Below, piece by piece: positions 1-7,774 of a stretch of DNA of 64,000 bases (the first letter of the stretch is position 1; every line of letters begins with the position of its first letter). The notes beneath the pieces were generated by a model. It saw only the letters and a program-made list of their open reading frames with translations. It ran no database searches and was not told the origin of the DNA. The translations under genes and the position numbers were made by a program. The stretch comes from Saccharibacillus sacchari DSM 19268 (GTDB lineage Bacteria; Bacillota; Bacilli; Paenibacillales; Paenibacillaceae). The DNA is taken from the NCBI RefSeq assembly GCF_000585395.1, contig NZ_KK073875.1, positions 323,186 to 387,185 of the forward strand, in the 5' to 3' direction.

Positions 1-11
1 GCAATATAAGA

Positions 12-95
<84 letters not shown>

Positions 96-184
96 TTATC
101 ATGATCACTATTACAGCGACAAGGTAAATCATAACATAAAGCAAAAGCTTCAGTCAACAACTTTCAAAAAAAGCAAGGATATGC

Positions 185-213
185 TTGCATGCGAACACCT
201 ATTCGGTTATACT
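185..213 (+). promoter_or_regulatory. sigma-A promoter with LexA-like box in the spacer
   Basis: TTGCAT (185-190) and TATACT (208-213) are separated by 17 bp, upstream of the gene at 252. The spacer holds CGAACACCTATTCG (192-205), one mismatch from the Bacillus-type SOS box CGAAC-N4-GTTCG. Its position between -35 and -10 would suit repression. The promoter call is fair; the LexA site is an inference from one motif. Confidence 0.5.
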
Positions 214-251
214 AAAAACAGAACACAAGTTCCTACAAGGTGGTGAAGAGT

Positions 252-764
252 ATGACCGCTGTACAGACGACCCGAGATGAACTGTCTTTAATCAAAAGTT
301 ACTTGTTATTGACGCATATTTTGAAAACATTCGAGAATGATGCCAAAAAGCTGGAGTCCGATACACCGACGCAGACCTCTACTTTATATACAGAAATGAT
401 TCGCAACGCTTCCCGGTGTGCGGCTGTACTGCTGTCGGGCATTCGCCGCGAATTCAAAAAACGTAGCATCCGCATGTGTGAAGTCCAGCACTCGGAGAAG
501 GGCGTAGATGCCGATTATCTCTGCCGCGGACTTCACGGCACCATGCATATTGATCATGCTCCTTTCCATAACGAAATGGAGTTGCGCATGCGCGCTTATC
601 TGGGAATTTCGTCTACGGAGAATCGCTCGGCAGAACCGATCGTGACCGACTCCGGCCGTCAAAGCGCCGCACCTGTTCGCAATTACGGTCACCGAACTTC
701 CAAGCCGGGAGTCTCAGCCAAAAAGAAGACATCTCGTCCTTATTCGGCTGGAGCGTACGCCTGA
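252..764 (+). CDS. hypothetical protein, 170 aa
   Basis: I do not recognise the family. The ATG at 252 is preferred over the in-frame GTG at 240 because AAGGTGGTG just upstream acts as its ribosome binding site. The N-terminal 70 residues look helical (DELSLIKSYLLLTHILKTF). A middle part carries two cysteines and several histidines (residues about 75-105). The last 45 residues are low complexity and basic (SKPGVSAKKKTSRPYS). No signal peptide or membrane segment is seen. It is a single-gene unit with its own promoter at 185-213 and a hairpin terminator at 864-909. The SOS-like box upstream is the only functional hint. Confidence 0.6.
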   Translation: MTAVQTTRDELSLIKSYLLLTHILKTFENDAKKLESDTPTQTSTLYTEMIRNASRCAAVLLSGIRREFKKRSIRMCEVQHSEKGVDADYLCRGLHGTMHIDHAPFHNEMELRMRAYLGISSTENRSAEPIVTDSGRQSAAPVRNYGHRTSKPGVSAKKKTSRPYSAGAYA

Positions 765-863
765 ACATCGTCCCCCTCTCCCTTATGTCGATCCGACCGC
801 CATCCCCCCGGCGATCGGCCGATATGGGGGGATATTAAATAAATAAAGTTATACCCCCGCAAC

Positions 864-909
864 AATAAAGCCCGGTTACACTGAAACTTCAGTGTAACCG
901 GGCTTTATT
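864..909. terminator. bidirectional hairpin terminator
   Basis: A 22-bp near-perfect inverted repeat (AATAAAGCCCGGTTACACTG on the left, its complement on the right) has a 2-nt loop. A-rich and T-rich flanks would suit termination from either side. Confidence 0.8.
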
Positions 910-994
910 TGTTCTTATATGCTAAGTTAATGACCAGCTTGTCGATTTAGGAGAATCAAACTCAGAGATGCGGATCAAAGAATTCATTTAAGAT

Positions 995-1185
995 GTTGAG
1001 AAAGTCCAACGTAGCTGGAAGCGAGAAGACGGAGAGAAAAATTCAGTGAAGGAACGATAGTGATCGCCTTTGAAATCGGGAAAATTCTACTAAAAATTCA
1101 ATCAGTTTTCCCGATTTCAACACGCGACCGGAACGAATTTTTCTCGGAGTCTTCTCGCTTCCCCCGCCAAAGTAACTTTCCCAAC
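995..1185. repeat. dispersed long-hairpin element, copy A (subtype I)
   Basis: This is a nested imperfect palindrome about 190 bp long. Pairs run outward to inward: GTTG/CAAC (995-998, 1182-1185), GAAAGT/ACTTTC (1000-1005, 1175-1180), GGAAGCGAGAAGAC/GTCTTCTCGCTTCC (1017-1030, 1149-1162), GAGAAAAATTC/GAATTTTTCTC, and the inner stem GAAATCGGGAAAA/TTTTCCCGATTTC. Between outer and inner stems are unpaired asymmetric motifs. In reverse complement they read CGGTCGCGTG on one side and AAAGGCGATCACT on the other, and copy B (30252-30424) shares them. The element fills the gap between convergent genes. Other family members are at 23752-23870 and 30540-30673. Confidence 0.8.
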
Positions 1186-1188
1186 CAA

Positions 1189-1428
1189 TCAGTTCTCGGA
1201 TTTAAGCTCGTCCAAGCTTAACGGATCAATCCGTTCTTCCTTGGATGGCTGAATGATATAATTGCGGTCCAGCTTGACCACATTGCGATTCGGACGACGA
1301 ATCAGGACATGCGTATCGTCCCACGCCACCACGATGCCTCTGATATCATTCTCCTTCAACCCGTCGCGAACGACCCGGACCTTTTCCCCGGATATTCGGT
1401 AGGCATTGAGCTGCGCGTCATCGATCAT
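1189..1428 (-). CDS. small conserved-looking hypothetical protein, 79 aa
   Basis: No named family is recognised. The sequence looks like a small beta-barrel (SH3/KOW-like): an alternating hydrophobic pattern around EKVRVVRDG, GIVVAWDDTHVLIRRPN and VVKLDRNYIIQPS fits five short strands, followed by an acidic tail. The Tudor/KOW-like look is inference only. It has no signal peptide and is cytoplasmic. The start follows GGGAGGGAG-like sequence 8-10 bp upstream. It may be expressed alone, because a terminator (1470-1500) separates it from the gene upstream on the same strand. Confidence 0.65.
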   Translation of the reverse strand: MIDDAQLNAYRISGEKVRVVRDGLKENDIRGIVVAWDDTHVLIRRPNRNVVKLDRNYIIQPSKEERIDPLSLDELKSEN

Positions 1429-1469
1429 GGCGGACTCCCTCCCTTCTGTTTATCGTTTACCTCTTAACG

Positions 1470-1500
1470 AAAAAAGCCCGCACGCGCGTCGCGCGAGCGG
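1470..1500 (-). terminator. terminator of the 1548-1877 gene
   Basis: Minus-strand GC-rich stem (CCGCTCGCGCG pairing CGCGCGTGCGG) followed by GCTTTTTT. Confidence 0.75.
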
Positions 1501-1547
1501 ACCGGTCTAAAAAGCGATGCTGGAATCTGTATTGCGGAAGAAAAAAC

Positions 1548-1877
1548 TTATTGTTGCGCCGTTTCTTTCGAGTCCGCATTTTCGAACCAGAAGTCGAGAA
1601 CTTTCGCCGACATTACGCGTTGTTCGACGTATTCAATCTGCTGAGGCGTGAATTCTTCTCTCCACGGGAAAGACAATTCTTCGCACAGATCGGCGAGCGT
1701 CAGAAGTTCGGACCAGGCGACATAGCGCTTATACCAGAAAAATTGAGGATGTTCGATCATATAGGGATAAAGGTCATCAAACTCCGTGTGCTTGCAATCG
1801 AGGGCACGTTCGAAATGTACCTTGGCATCGTTGACTTTTTTAATGAAAAATTCAGCATTTACTGTTGGATCGCTCAT
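1548..1877 (-). CDS. hypothetical protein, 109 aa
   Basis: An unrecognised small, acidic, probably all-helical cytoplasmic protein. It is rich in aromatic residues (HPQFFWYKRYVAWSELL, residues about 44-60) and has no membrane segment or catalytic motif. The ATG at 1877 has AGGAGGAAG as a well-spaced ribosome binding site. Its 3' end is followed by the strong terminator at 1470-1500. Nothing in the neighbourhood suggests a role. Confidence 0.6.
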   Translation of the reverse strand: MSDPTVNAEFFIKKVNDAKVHFERALDCKHTEFDDLYPYMIEHPQFFWYKRYVAWSELLTLADLCEELSFPWREEFTPQQIEYVEQRVMSAKVLDFWFENADSKETAQQ

Positions 1878-1969
1878 ATTAGTCTTCCTCCTCTCCCTAC
1901 TTAAAAAGTATTATACGTAACATTATCGGAGGGGTAAAGCGGGAAATTTAGCTTTTGGCTCAATTTCTC

Positions 1970-2542
1970 TCAGTCCGCAAAAACGACCCCTTCTTCGCCC
2001 AACGACTGGATACGGACCAGCGATTCCAGACGGATTCCCTGATCCCGCAGGCTTTGCGCACCGGATTGGAAACATTTCTCCACCACGATGCCTACCCCCA
2101 CGAGCGTAGCTTCCGCCGAATGGATAATTTTGACGAGCCCCCGCGCGGCGTCGCCGTTGGCAATAATGTCGTCGATGAGCAAAACTCTGTCTTCTTTTTT
2201 AATAAACCGTTTGGGAAGCATTAAATCGGTTACGATTCCTTTTGTAAAAGAAGGCACGCGCTCCACATAAGAATCCGGGTCGGCCAGCAGCGTCTTCTTG
2301 CGACGGGCAAAGATCATCGGAACACCCAGTTCAAGCGCAACGGCAAAGGCTACCGGGATACCTGAAGACTCGACGGTCACAACTTTGGTTACGCCTTCCG
2401 CGGCGAAACGGGAAGCGAATGCGCGCCCCATTTCCATGGTCAGCGCAGGGTCAACCTGATGATTCAGAATTGCGTCCAGCTTCAATACCTGCTGCGATGC
2501 AATGACCCCTTCGAGCTTGATCCGTTCTTTTAACTCTTCCAT
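1970..2542 (-). CDS. xpt: xanthine phosphoribosyltransferase
   Basis: Purine salvage enzyme that converts xanthine and PRPP to XMP. The 190-residue length is normal for Bacillus-type Xpt. The PRPP-binding loop is visible as RVLLIDDIIANGDAA (about residues 124-138), preceded by VESSGIPVA, which is typical of the xanthine/adenine transferase family. The frame is open 27 codons further upstream, but the ATG at 2542 carries GGAGGAGAG and gives MEELKERI, the usual Xpt start. The usual purine-riboswitch core was looked for in the 110 bp upstream and not seen. It follows the glycosyltransferase gene on the same strand by about 110 bp and has no pbuX partner here. Confidence 0.93.
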   Translation of the reverse strand: MEELKERIKLEGVIASQQVLKLDAILNHQVDPALTMEMGRAFASRFAAEGVTKVVTVESSGIPVAFAVALELGVPMIFARRKKTLLADPDSYVERVPSFTKGIVTDLMLPKRFIKKEDRVLLIDDIIANGDAARGLVKIIHSAEATLVGVGIVVEKCFQSGAQSLRDQGIRLESLVRIQSLGEEGVVFAD

Positions 2543-2652
2543 AGGCTCTCCTCCAGATACCTTTTCGGCGCGCACGCCAGGTACGTTTTCGTAAAAAATA
2601 GCATTTTGTTTGATTTTTTTCAAGATGACACGACATGTGCGGAATTTCAGGC

Positions 2653-3795
2653 TTAAACCGTTTGCCGACCGCGTCCCTCATAACTGAGGTATAATCGCTT
2701 CAATTCGATCGCGACGCGGTTAAGCGAATAGTTCGATTTGGCTTTTTCGCACGCGGTACGGGCCAATTCATATCGGTAAGACGGATCGACGATGACTTGC
2801 TCCAATGCGTTCGCCAGCGCTTCGGCATCGTCGGGCGGCACAAGCAATCCATTTACCCCATGTTCGATCTGTTCCGGTACGCCGCCGACGCTCGTTCCGA
2901 CCAGCGCCAGGCAGCACAAGGCAGCTTCGGCAAATACCGATCCGAATGCTTCCGCGCGCGAAGGCAGGACGAAGATATCGAAGAACGGCATGAATTCCTC
3001 CGGATGCAGCGTATAGCCGTAAAAGATCGTATCGTCGTATACCCCGAGATCCTGCGCCATCTGTTCCAGTTCTTCGCGCGAAGGGCCGTCTCCGATCAGA
3101 TGCAGCACGTACGGCACGTTCCGCTCCTTCAGACGCGCGCAGGCTTGCAGCAGGATATCCAGCCCCTTTGCAGGCACCAAGCGGCAGACCGCCATCAACT
3201 GCGGCACCTCGTTCTCGTGCGGCACGGGCTTGAAGCGGCGTTCGTCGTAACCGTTCGGCATAATCTTCACCTTTTCCGGATACTGGATATAAGGAGCCAT
3301 GTAACGCCGGAACGCGTCGGATACGGTGATCAACTGATCCGTCTTCGCTTCCAGTTCTCCATACATGGCCAAAAGAAAACGGTGTTCGGGTCCGCCTTCT
3401 TCAATCTTTCCGTTCAGCACCAATTCCCGTTCATAACTGGAGTGCGTCGTTTGCAGCACGGGCGTCTCCGGAAACGCCGTCTTCATCGCCAGCGCGGCAA
3501 TCGGATGATGGGCATGGATCAGATCATACGGTTTTTGCAAACGCAGACGCGTCCACCATAGGTAATCGCGATAGGTCTGCATGTATTTTTGCACGATCGG
3601 ACTGTCGCCGTACTCCGTCCAATCAAAGGTCTCGAACACGACTTCTTCGCGTCCTTTGCCCCGAATCCGTTTGGGCAGCGAAAAGATTTCCATCTCCCAA
3701 CGGGCCGAAGAAAACTTCTCTTGCAGATACGGGATCATCGATGATACGCCCCCCGGCTGTTCGGGCGGAAAAAATAAAGCTTGCAGCAATCTCAC
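2653..3795 (-). CDS. glycosyltransferase family 4 (glycosyl transferases group 1)
   Basis: A GT-B fold enzyme of about 380 aa that transfers a sugar from an activated donor; the acceptor cannot be told. The N-terminal half has the PGGV glycine loop and an LIHAHHP stretch. The C-terminal half has GDGPSREELE and the E-x7-E donor-site motif in SRAEAFGSVFAEA, then GGVPEQIEHGVNGLLVPPDD. The GTG at 3795 has AAGGGGAG 7 bp upstream. An alternative GTG at 3819 would add eight basic residues with a weaker site. No membrane segment is seen. The protein resembles bacillithiol, glycolipid and cell-wall GT4 enzymes, but no partner genes are present to decide. Confidence 0.85.
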   Translation of the reverse strand: MRLLQALFFPPEQPGGVSSMIPYLQEKFSSARWEMEIFSLPKRIRGKGREEVVFETFDWTEYGDSPIVQKYMQTYRDYLWWTRLRLQKPYDLIHAHHPIAALAMKTAFPETPVLQTTHSSYERELVLNGKIEEGGPEHRFLLAMYGELEAKTDQLITVSDAFRRYMAPYIQYPEKVKIMPNGYDERRFKPVPHENEVPQLMAVCRLVPAKGLDILLQACARLKERNVPYVLHLIGDGPSREELEQMAQDLGVYDDTIFYGYTLHPEEFMPFFDIFVLPSRAEAFGSVFAEAALCCLALVGTSVGGVPEQIEHGVNGLLVPPDDAEALANALEQVIVDPSYRYELARTACEKAKSNYSLNRVAIELKRLYLSYEGRGRQTV

Positions 3796-3925
3796 AGCCA
3801 GTCTCCCCTTCCGCTTCACACGCTCTTTCTATATGATGATAGCCCACAAAGCCGCTCAAGGTAAAGGGCAAGCGGGCTGTTTTTCCGATCGGTTGCGGTA
3901 TGGAAGGATTGCCGGATTGCTTGGG

Positions 3926-4693
3926 TCAAAGCTGCCGATTACGCAATGCATCCAGTTCTTCGGAAGTCAGTTCGCGATATTCGCCGAGCGACAGTTCCGG
4001 ATCGAGCCGCAAAGGTCCCATCGAGATTCGCTTCAGGAACACGACCTTTTTGCCTACGGCTTCGAACATGCGCTTGACCTGGTGGAATTTGCCCTCCATG
4101 ATCGTCAATCGAATATCGGTATGCGCTTCGCCTTCTTCTTCGAAATGCCGCACGATTTCAAGTTCTGCCGGCATCGTCTCGTATCCGTCATCCAGCGTGA
4201 CGCCCGCTTTGAACGCTTCGCCGTCCTTTTCGTTTACGGCGCCGAGCACTTTGGCTTCGTATGTCTTCGGAACGTGCTTGCGCGGCGACAGCAGCTCATG
4301 CGTCAATTGCCCGTCGTTGGTCAGCAGCAGCAAGCCTTCCGTGTCTTTGTCCAGGCGACCGACCGGGAACGGCTCGAACGCCAAATATTCGGCATCCAGC
4401 AGGTCGATCACGGTGCGGTCCCATTTGTCTTCGGTTGCGGATACCACGCCCTGAGGCTTGTTAAGCAGCAGATAGACAAACTCCCGGTAATGCACGGATT
4501 GCCCGTCAACCTCGATGGTCGACGTTTCGGGATTCACTTGCAGGCCGCTGTCCTTGATCGGATTGCCGTCCACGATAACGCGTCCCTGCTTGACCAACTT
4601 TTTGCTTTCGCTGCGCGTGGCGATGCCGAGATGCGATAATATTTTGTCCACGCGCAATTTTTTTGCGCTTTTACTGCCTGATTGGTTGCTCAT
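3926..4693 (-). CDS. rRNA pseudouridine synthase, RsuA/RluB family
   Basis: Isomerises a uridine in ribosomal RNA to pseudouridine. The 255-residue protein has an S4 RNA-binding domain at residues about 11-60 (KLRVDKILSHLGIATRSES). The catalytic domain follows, with the aspartate motif GRLDKDTEGLLLLTNDG (about residues 112-128) and KTYEAKV. The domain set fits the small-subunit RsuA group more than RluB, but the target base cannot be proven. The ATG at 4691-4693 overlaps the TGA of the upstream methyltransferase gene (ATGA), so the two rRNA-modification genes are translationally coupled. Longer in-frame openings upstream were ignored as read-through of that gene in another frame. Confidence 0.9.
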   Translation of the reverse strand: MSNQSGSKSAKKLRVDKILSHLGIATRSESKKLVKQGRVIVDGNPIKDSGLQVNPETSTIEVDGQSVHYREFVYLLLNKPQGVVSATEDKWDRTVIDLLDAEYLAFEPFPVGRLDKDTEGLLLLTNDGQLTHELLSPRKHVPKTYEAKVLGAVNEKDGEAFKAGVTLDDGYETMPAELEIVRHFEEEGEAHTDIRLTIMEGKFHQVKRMFEAVGKKVVFLKRISMGPLRLDPELSLGEYRELTSEELDALRNRQL

Positions 4694-6360
4694 CCGTTCC
4701 ATCTCCATCCTGCCGGGTATTCGTTTTTGAGTACGCCTGCGGCCCATTTGCCCCAGCCTGCCGAGTAGCCGTCGATACATACCAGCACATAGCCTTTGGC
4801 ATCGGTGCCTTCGCCGCGCTCGACGCGTTCCTCGCCGAATGTCAATGTCTCGCCTTTGAGGTAGGACACGGCTTCCGGCAGCGACGAGCTTAAGTTGAGC
4901 GACCGCGCCGATTCGCGCGGCGACAAAGCCGCCGCCAATGCGTTCGACGGCACGAAGCGGCCTCCGGCTTTGACCATGCCGAGCTGGAAGCCCGAGCGGC
5001 GGACTTTGAGCCCGCGCAGCCGCTCCGGTTCGACCGGGCAGGCGTACGCATAGTCGCCGGAGATCAGCAGCGTGCCGAAGATCGGCACCGTGACCTGCTC
5101 GGACAGGAACTGAAGACACGCGCGGCGCACGTCGTCTTCGGACGCCTCCTCGCGGATATAGGCGTCCTTTTGGCGTCCGCGAGCTTGGCGCGCGGACTTG
5201 TCTTCGCGGCGAGGCGCAGCCGCAAAGCGGCTTTCCTGGCGGCCCTTGCCTTTAGGGCCGCCGCCTTTGCGCCCGCCTTCGGAGGCGGCGGGCAGTACTT
5301 CCCCGGCCCCGATGATCGGGCCGGAGGCCGTTCCCGCGGCGCCTTCAGCCGGCGCCGCCTTCTCCCCCGTGTGCTCCAGCACGCACACGAAATGCCCTTC
5401 GCCTTCGGCGAGATGCGGCCATATCCGCGCCGCTCGCGCCGTTTGCGCGAGCGCTTCCGGCCGCGTAAAGCCCGGCTCGCCGCGTCGAGCCTCCTGCTCA
5501 AGCAGCGGCGACAGCCAGCCGCCGCTTTGCGCCAGGCCGGCCACCCATTCCGGCCGCCCCGGAGAAAACAGCGGCGAATGCTTCAATTCGCCCACGACGA
5601 ATTCCGGATGACGCGCCAGGAACAGCGCGATCATGGCCTCGTTCTCTTCCGGCGAGAACGTGCAGGTCGAATACACGATCCGCCCGCCCGGCGCCAGCAT
5701 CGAAGCGACCGTATCGAGAATATCCCGCTGCATCACCGTGCAGACGTCTACCGAGTGTTTCTCCCACTGCCGGACGGCATCGGGATCTTTGCGGAACATC
5801 CCTTCGCCGGAGCAAGGCGCGTCGATCAGAATCTTATCGAAATAAGCCGGAAACTTCTCGGCGATCCGATCGGGGGTTTCGTTCAGCACGACCGCGTTGC
5901 GAACGCCGCTCATCTCGATGTTTTTCGCCAATGCCTTCGTGCGCTCGGCGCTGATATCGTTCGTTACGAGCACACCCTGACCGCGCAGCTTCGCCGCGAT
6001 CTGAGTCGATTTGCCTCCGGGTGCCGCACACAAATCCAGAACCCGGTCGCCCGGTTCGGGATTCAAAGCTTCGGCAGGCTCCATCGCGCTCGGTTCCTGA
6101 ATATAATAAAGACCGGTATGGTAAAACGGATGCTTACCCGGCCGTTCGTTCTCGTCTACGTAAAACCCGGTCTCGCACCACGGGATCGGCTTCAACTCGA
6201 ACGGGCTGGCGGCTTTAAAATCCTCGAGTCCGATCTTGAGCGTATTCACGCGAATCCCCGCATGGCGCGGCCTTTCGTAACTGCCCATAAAATCTTCGTA
6301 TTCGTCTCCGAGCCAACGCTGCATGCGCGACTCGAACAACTTCGGAAGTTGGATGCTCAT
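4690..6360 (-). CDS. RsmB/RsmF-family rRNA (cytosine-C5) methyltransferase
   Basis: SAM-dependent NOL1/NOP2/Sun-type enzyme that makes m5C in rRNA. Motifs in the 556-aa protein are the SAM loop LDLCAAPGGKST (about residue 107), motif IV DAPCSGEGMFRKD and motif VI YSTCTFSPEEN, which holds the nucleophilic cysteine. A basic, low-complexity linker (about 325-400, rich in R, K, G, A) leads to a C-terminal RsmF-type/PUA-like domain ending GYSAGWGKWAAGVLK. The start follows GGAGGAATG-like sequence. It is coupled by ATGA to the pseudouridine synthase downstream. The linker is longer than in most homologues I know. Confidence 0.9.
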   Translation of the reverse strand: MSIQLPKLFESRMQRWLGDEYEDFMGSYERPRHAGIRVNTLKIGLEDFKAASPFELKPIPWCETGFYVDENERPGKHPFYHTGLYYIQEPSAMEPAEALNPEPGDRVLDLCAAPGGKSTQIAAKLRGQGVLVTNDISAERTKALAKNIEMSGVRNAVVLNETPDRIAEKFPAYFDKILIDAPCSGEGMFRKDPDAVRQWEKHSVDVCTVMQRDILDTVASMLAPGGRIVYSTCTFSPEENEAMIALFLARHPEFVVGELKHSPLFSPGRPEWVAGLAQSGGWLSPLLEQEARRGEPGFTRPEALAQTARAARIWPHLAEGEGHFVCVLEHTGEKAAPAEGAAGTASGPIIGAGEVLPAASEGGRKGGGPKGKGRQESRFAAAPRREDKSARQARGRQKDAYIREEASEDDVRRACLQFLSEQVTVPIFGTLLISGDYAYACPVEPERLRGLKVRRSGFQLGMVKAGGRFVPSNALAAALSPRESARSLNLSSSLPEAVSYLKGETLTFGEERVERGEGTDAKGYVLVCIDGYSAGWGKWAAGVLKNEYPAGWRWNG

Positions 6361-6390
6361 AAAGCATTCCTCCTGTTTCTGATCTGATCA

Positions 6391-6452
6391 GGCACAAAAC
6401 AGCCCGCCCCGCCTCGCGGCTGCTTGCCGCGGCCCGGCGGAGCGGGCCTGAC
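6391..6452 (-). terminator. GC-rich hairpin after the DUF309 gene
   Basis: Long GC-rich inverted repeat (GCCCGCTCCGCC pairing GGCGGGGCGGGC on the minus strand) ending TGTTTTGTG. The stem is strong but the T-run is weak. Confidence 0.5.
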
Positions 6453-6458
6453 TTGTGT

Positions 6459-6935
6459 TTAAGCGTTCGGTTTGGCCTTAGGCCCGCGCGCGTACCCCGT
6501 ACGTTGCGGGATATTCGGCTGAATCTCTTTCGCAACAAGATTCACCTGAGCGATAAGCTCCGGGTCAAACATCTCAATTTCCAACGGATAAAAGTCAAAC
6601 GGTTCTTGATCATAACGCTCCAATTGATCCAAATACTTCTGCGCCTGCAATACAAGCCGATCCAATCGAATGCCCAACGCATCTCCGGGGTACATCGATA
6701 ACTTGCTTATGGCACTGCGCATCATCTTCCTGGCGCCTTCAATCTTGTTGTACGCGGGCGTGATTCCGCCGTTGCGAAAATGGTACAACGCTACGGCGAT
6801 CTGAAGCAGCCCGGAATACAGCGGATCGCGACCGCGTTCCAACCATAATTCTTCGAGCTCTTCGTGACATTCAAAGTAGTCACGATCCCGATTGAAGTAC
6901 ACCAGGAACGCGGCAAACTTCGGTTCAGCCTTCAT
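6459..6935 (-). CDS. DUF309 family protein
   Basis: This 158-aa cytoplasmic helical protein carries the DUF309 signature FNRDRDYFECHEELEELW at residues about 15-32, followed by the second conserved helix PLYSGLLQIAVALYHFRNG. The biochemical role of the family is not known to me. The ATG at 6935 is chosen because GAGGAAG lies 9 bp upstream; the ATG at 6953 lacks a site. Its start lies inside the 3' end of the alarmone synthetase gene (stop at 6925), so the two are co-translated. Confidence 0.8.
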   Translation of the reverse strand: MKAEPKFAAFLVYFNRDRDYFECHEELEELWLERGRDPLYSGLLQIAVALYHFRNGGITPAYNKIEGARKMMRSAISKLSMYPGDALGIRLDRLVLQAQKYLDQLERYDQEPFDFYPLEIEMFDPELIAQVNLVAKEIQPNIPQRTGYARGPKAKPNA

Positions 6936-7743
6936 CTTCCGGGTCTTCCTCATGCTTCGAAGCCATGATTGCTTTGATTTCGGTTAACATTTCTTTCATG
7001 CCTTCGAAGTCGCGTACCAGGAATAACTCGCTGAATTTCTGCTGATACGCGATCGCTTCAGCAACCAGATGATACGCGTACAATCGATGAATCGTTTTGA
7101 GCGAGGTCGATACGATGTTCGCGTCGTCCTCGAATAGCTTCTGCGCGTCCAGAATTTCTTCGCGGATGCTGGACATCTCGCTATCGAGTACCGATGCGGC
7201 TTGCGCCGACTTTTGCAGACGAAGGCGCATGTCGCCCGGCAACCCGCCGCGATATTTATAGTTCAACGAATGTTCAATCGTTGCCCAGAAGTTCATGGCA
7301 AGCGTACGAATTTGAATTTCGGCCAGTACGATCTTTTGCTCCAGCGCAGTCTGCACCGGATAACGAATAATCATATGGAAACTGCGGTAGCCGCTCTCTT
7401 TGTAATTCGTGATGTAATCCTTCTCGTACAGGACCGTCAGGTCTTTCCGGGCCCGGATGTATTCGGCCACGCGGCGGATATCTTCGACGAACTGGCACAT
7501 GATGCGAATCCCGGCGATGTCTTCTATTCCTTCTTCGAGATTATCCAACGGAACGTCCAATCGTTCGGCTTTTTCCAAAATGCTGGTAATCCGTTTGACT
7601 CGCCCGGTGACAAACTCGATCGGCGCGTATTCTTCACGCTTTTTCAATTCGGAGCGCATCGTTTTGAACTTGACTTTCAGTTCTTCGACTGTCTGTTCAT
7701 AGGGAAGCAAAAAGGTTTCCCAGTTTCTACCGTCCATACCCAT
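6925..7743 (-). CDS. small alarmone synthetase-like GTP pyrophosphokinase (RelA/SpoT synthetase domain)
   Basis: It should transfer pyrophosphate from ATP to GDP/GTP to make (p)ppGpp. The 272-aa protein has only the synthetase domain: GIEDIAGIRIMCQF (about 88), KESGYRSFHMII (about 125) and the G-loop-type stretch EIQIRTLAMNFWATIEHS with LNYKYRGG. There is no HD hydrolase, TGS or ACT domain, so it is RelQ/RelP-like, but about 60 residues longer than the Bacillus YjbM/YwaC type, with a helical C-terminal tail. The ATG at 7743 has AGGAGG 8 bp upstream. The DUF309 gene overlaps its end. Confidence 0.87.
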   Translation of the reverse strand: MGMDGRNWETFLLPYEQTVEELKVKFKTMRSELKKREEYAPIEFVTGRVKRITSILEKAERLDVPLDNLEEGIEDIAGIRIMCQFVEDIRRVAEYIRARKDLTVLYEKDYITNYKESGYRSFHMIIRYPVQTALEQKIVLAEIQIRTLAMNFWATIEHSLNYKYRGGLPGDMRLRLQKSAQAASVLDSEMSSIREEILDAQKLFEDDANIVSTSLKTIHRLYAYHLVAEAIAYQQKFSELFLVRDFEGMKEMLTEIKAIMASKHEEDPEDEG

Positions 7744-7774
7744 GCTATGTGCCTCCTCGTCTTCCTTCACCCTT

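Noticed and set aside
2543-2652. Purine riboswitch upstream of xpt
   Set aside because: The conserved riboswitch core and its paired P1/P2/P3 stems were looked for and are not there.
3820-3925. Terminator between the glycosyltransferase and pseudouridine synthase genes
   Set aside because: AGCCC/GGGCT with interrupted pairing and a T-run only on the plus strand, where no gene ends; too weak to list.
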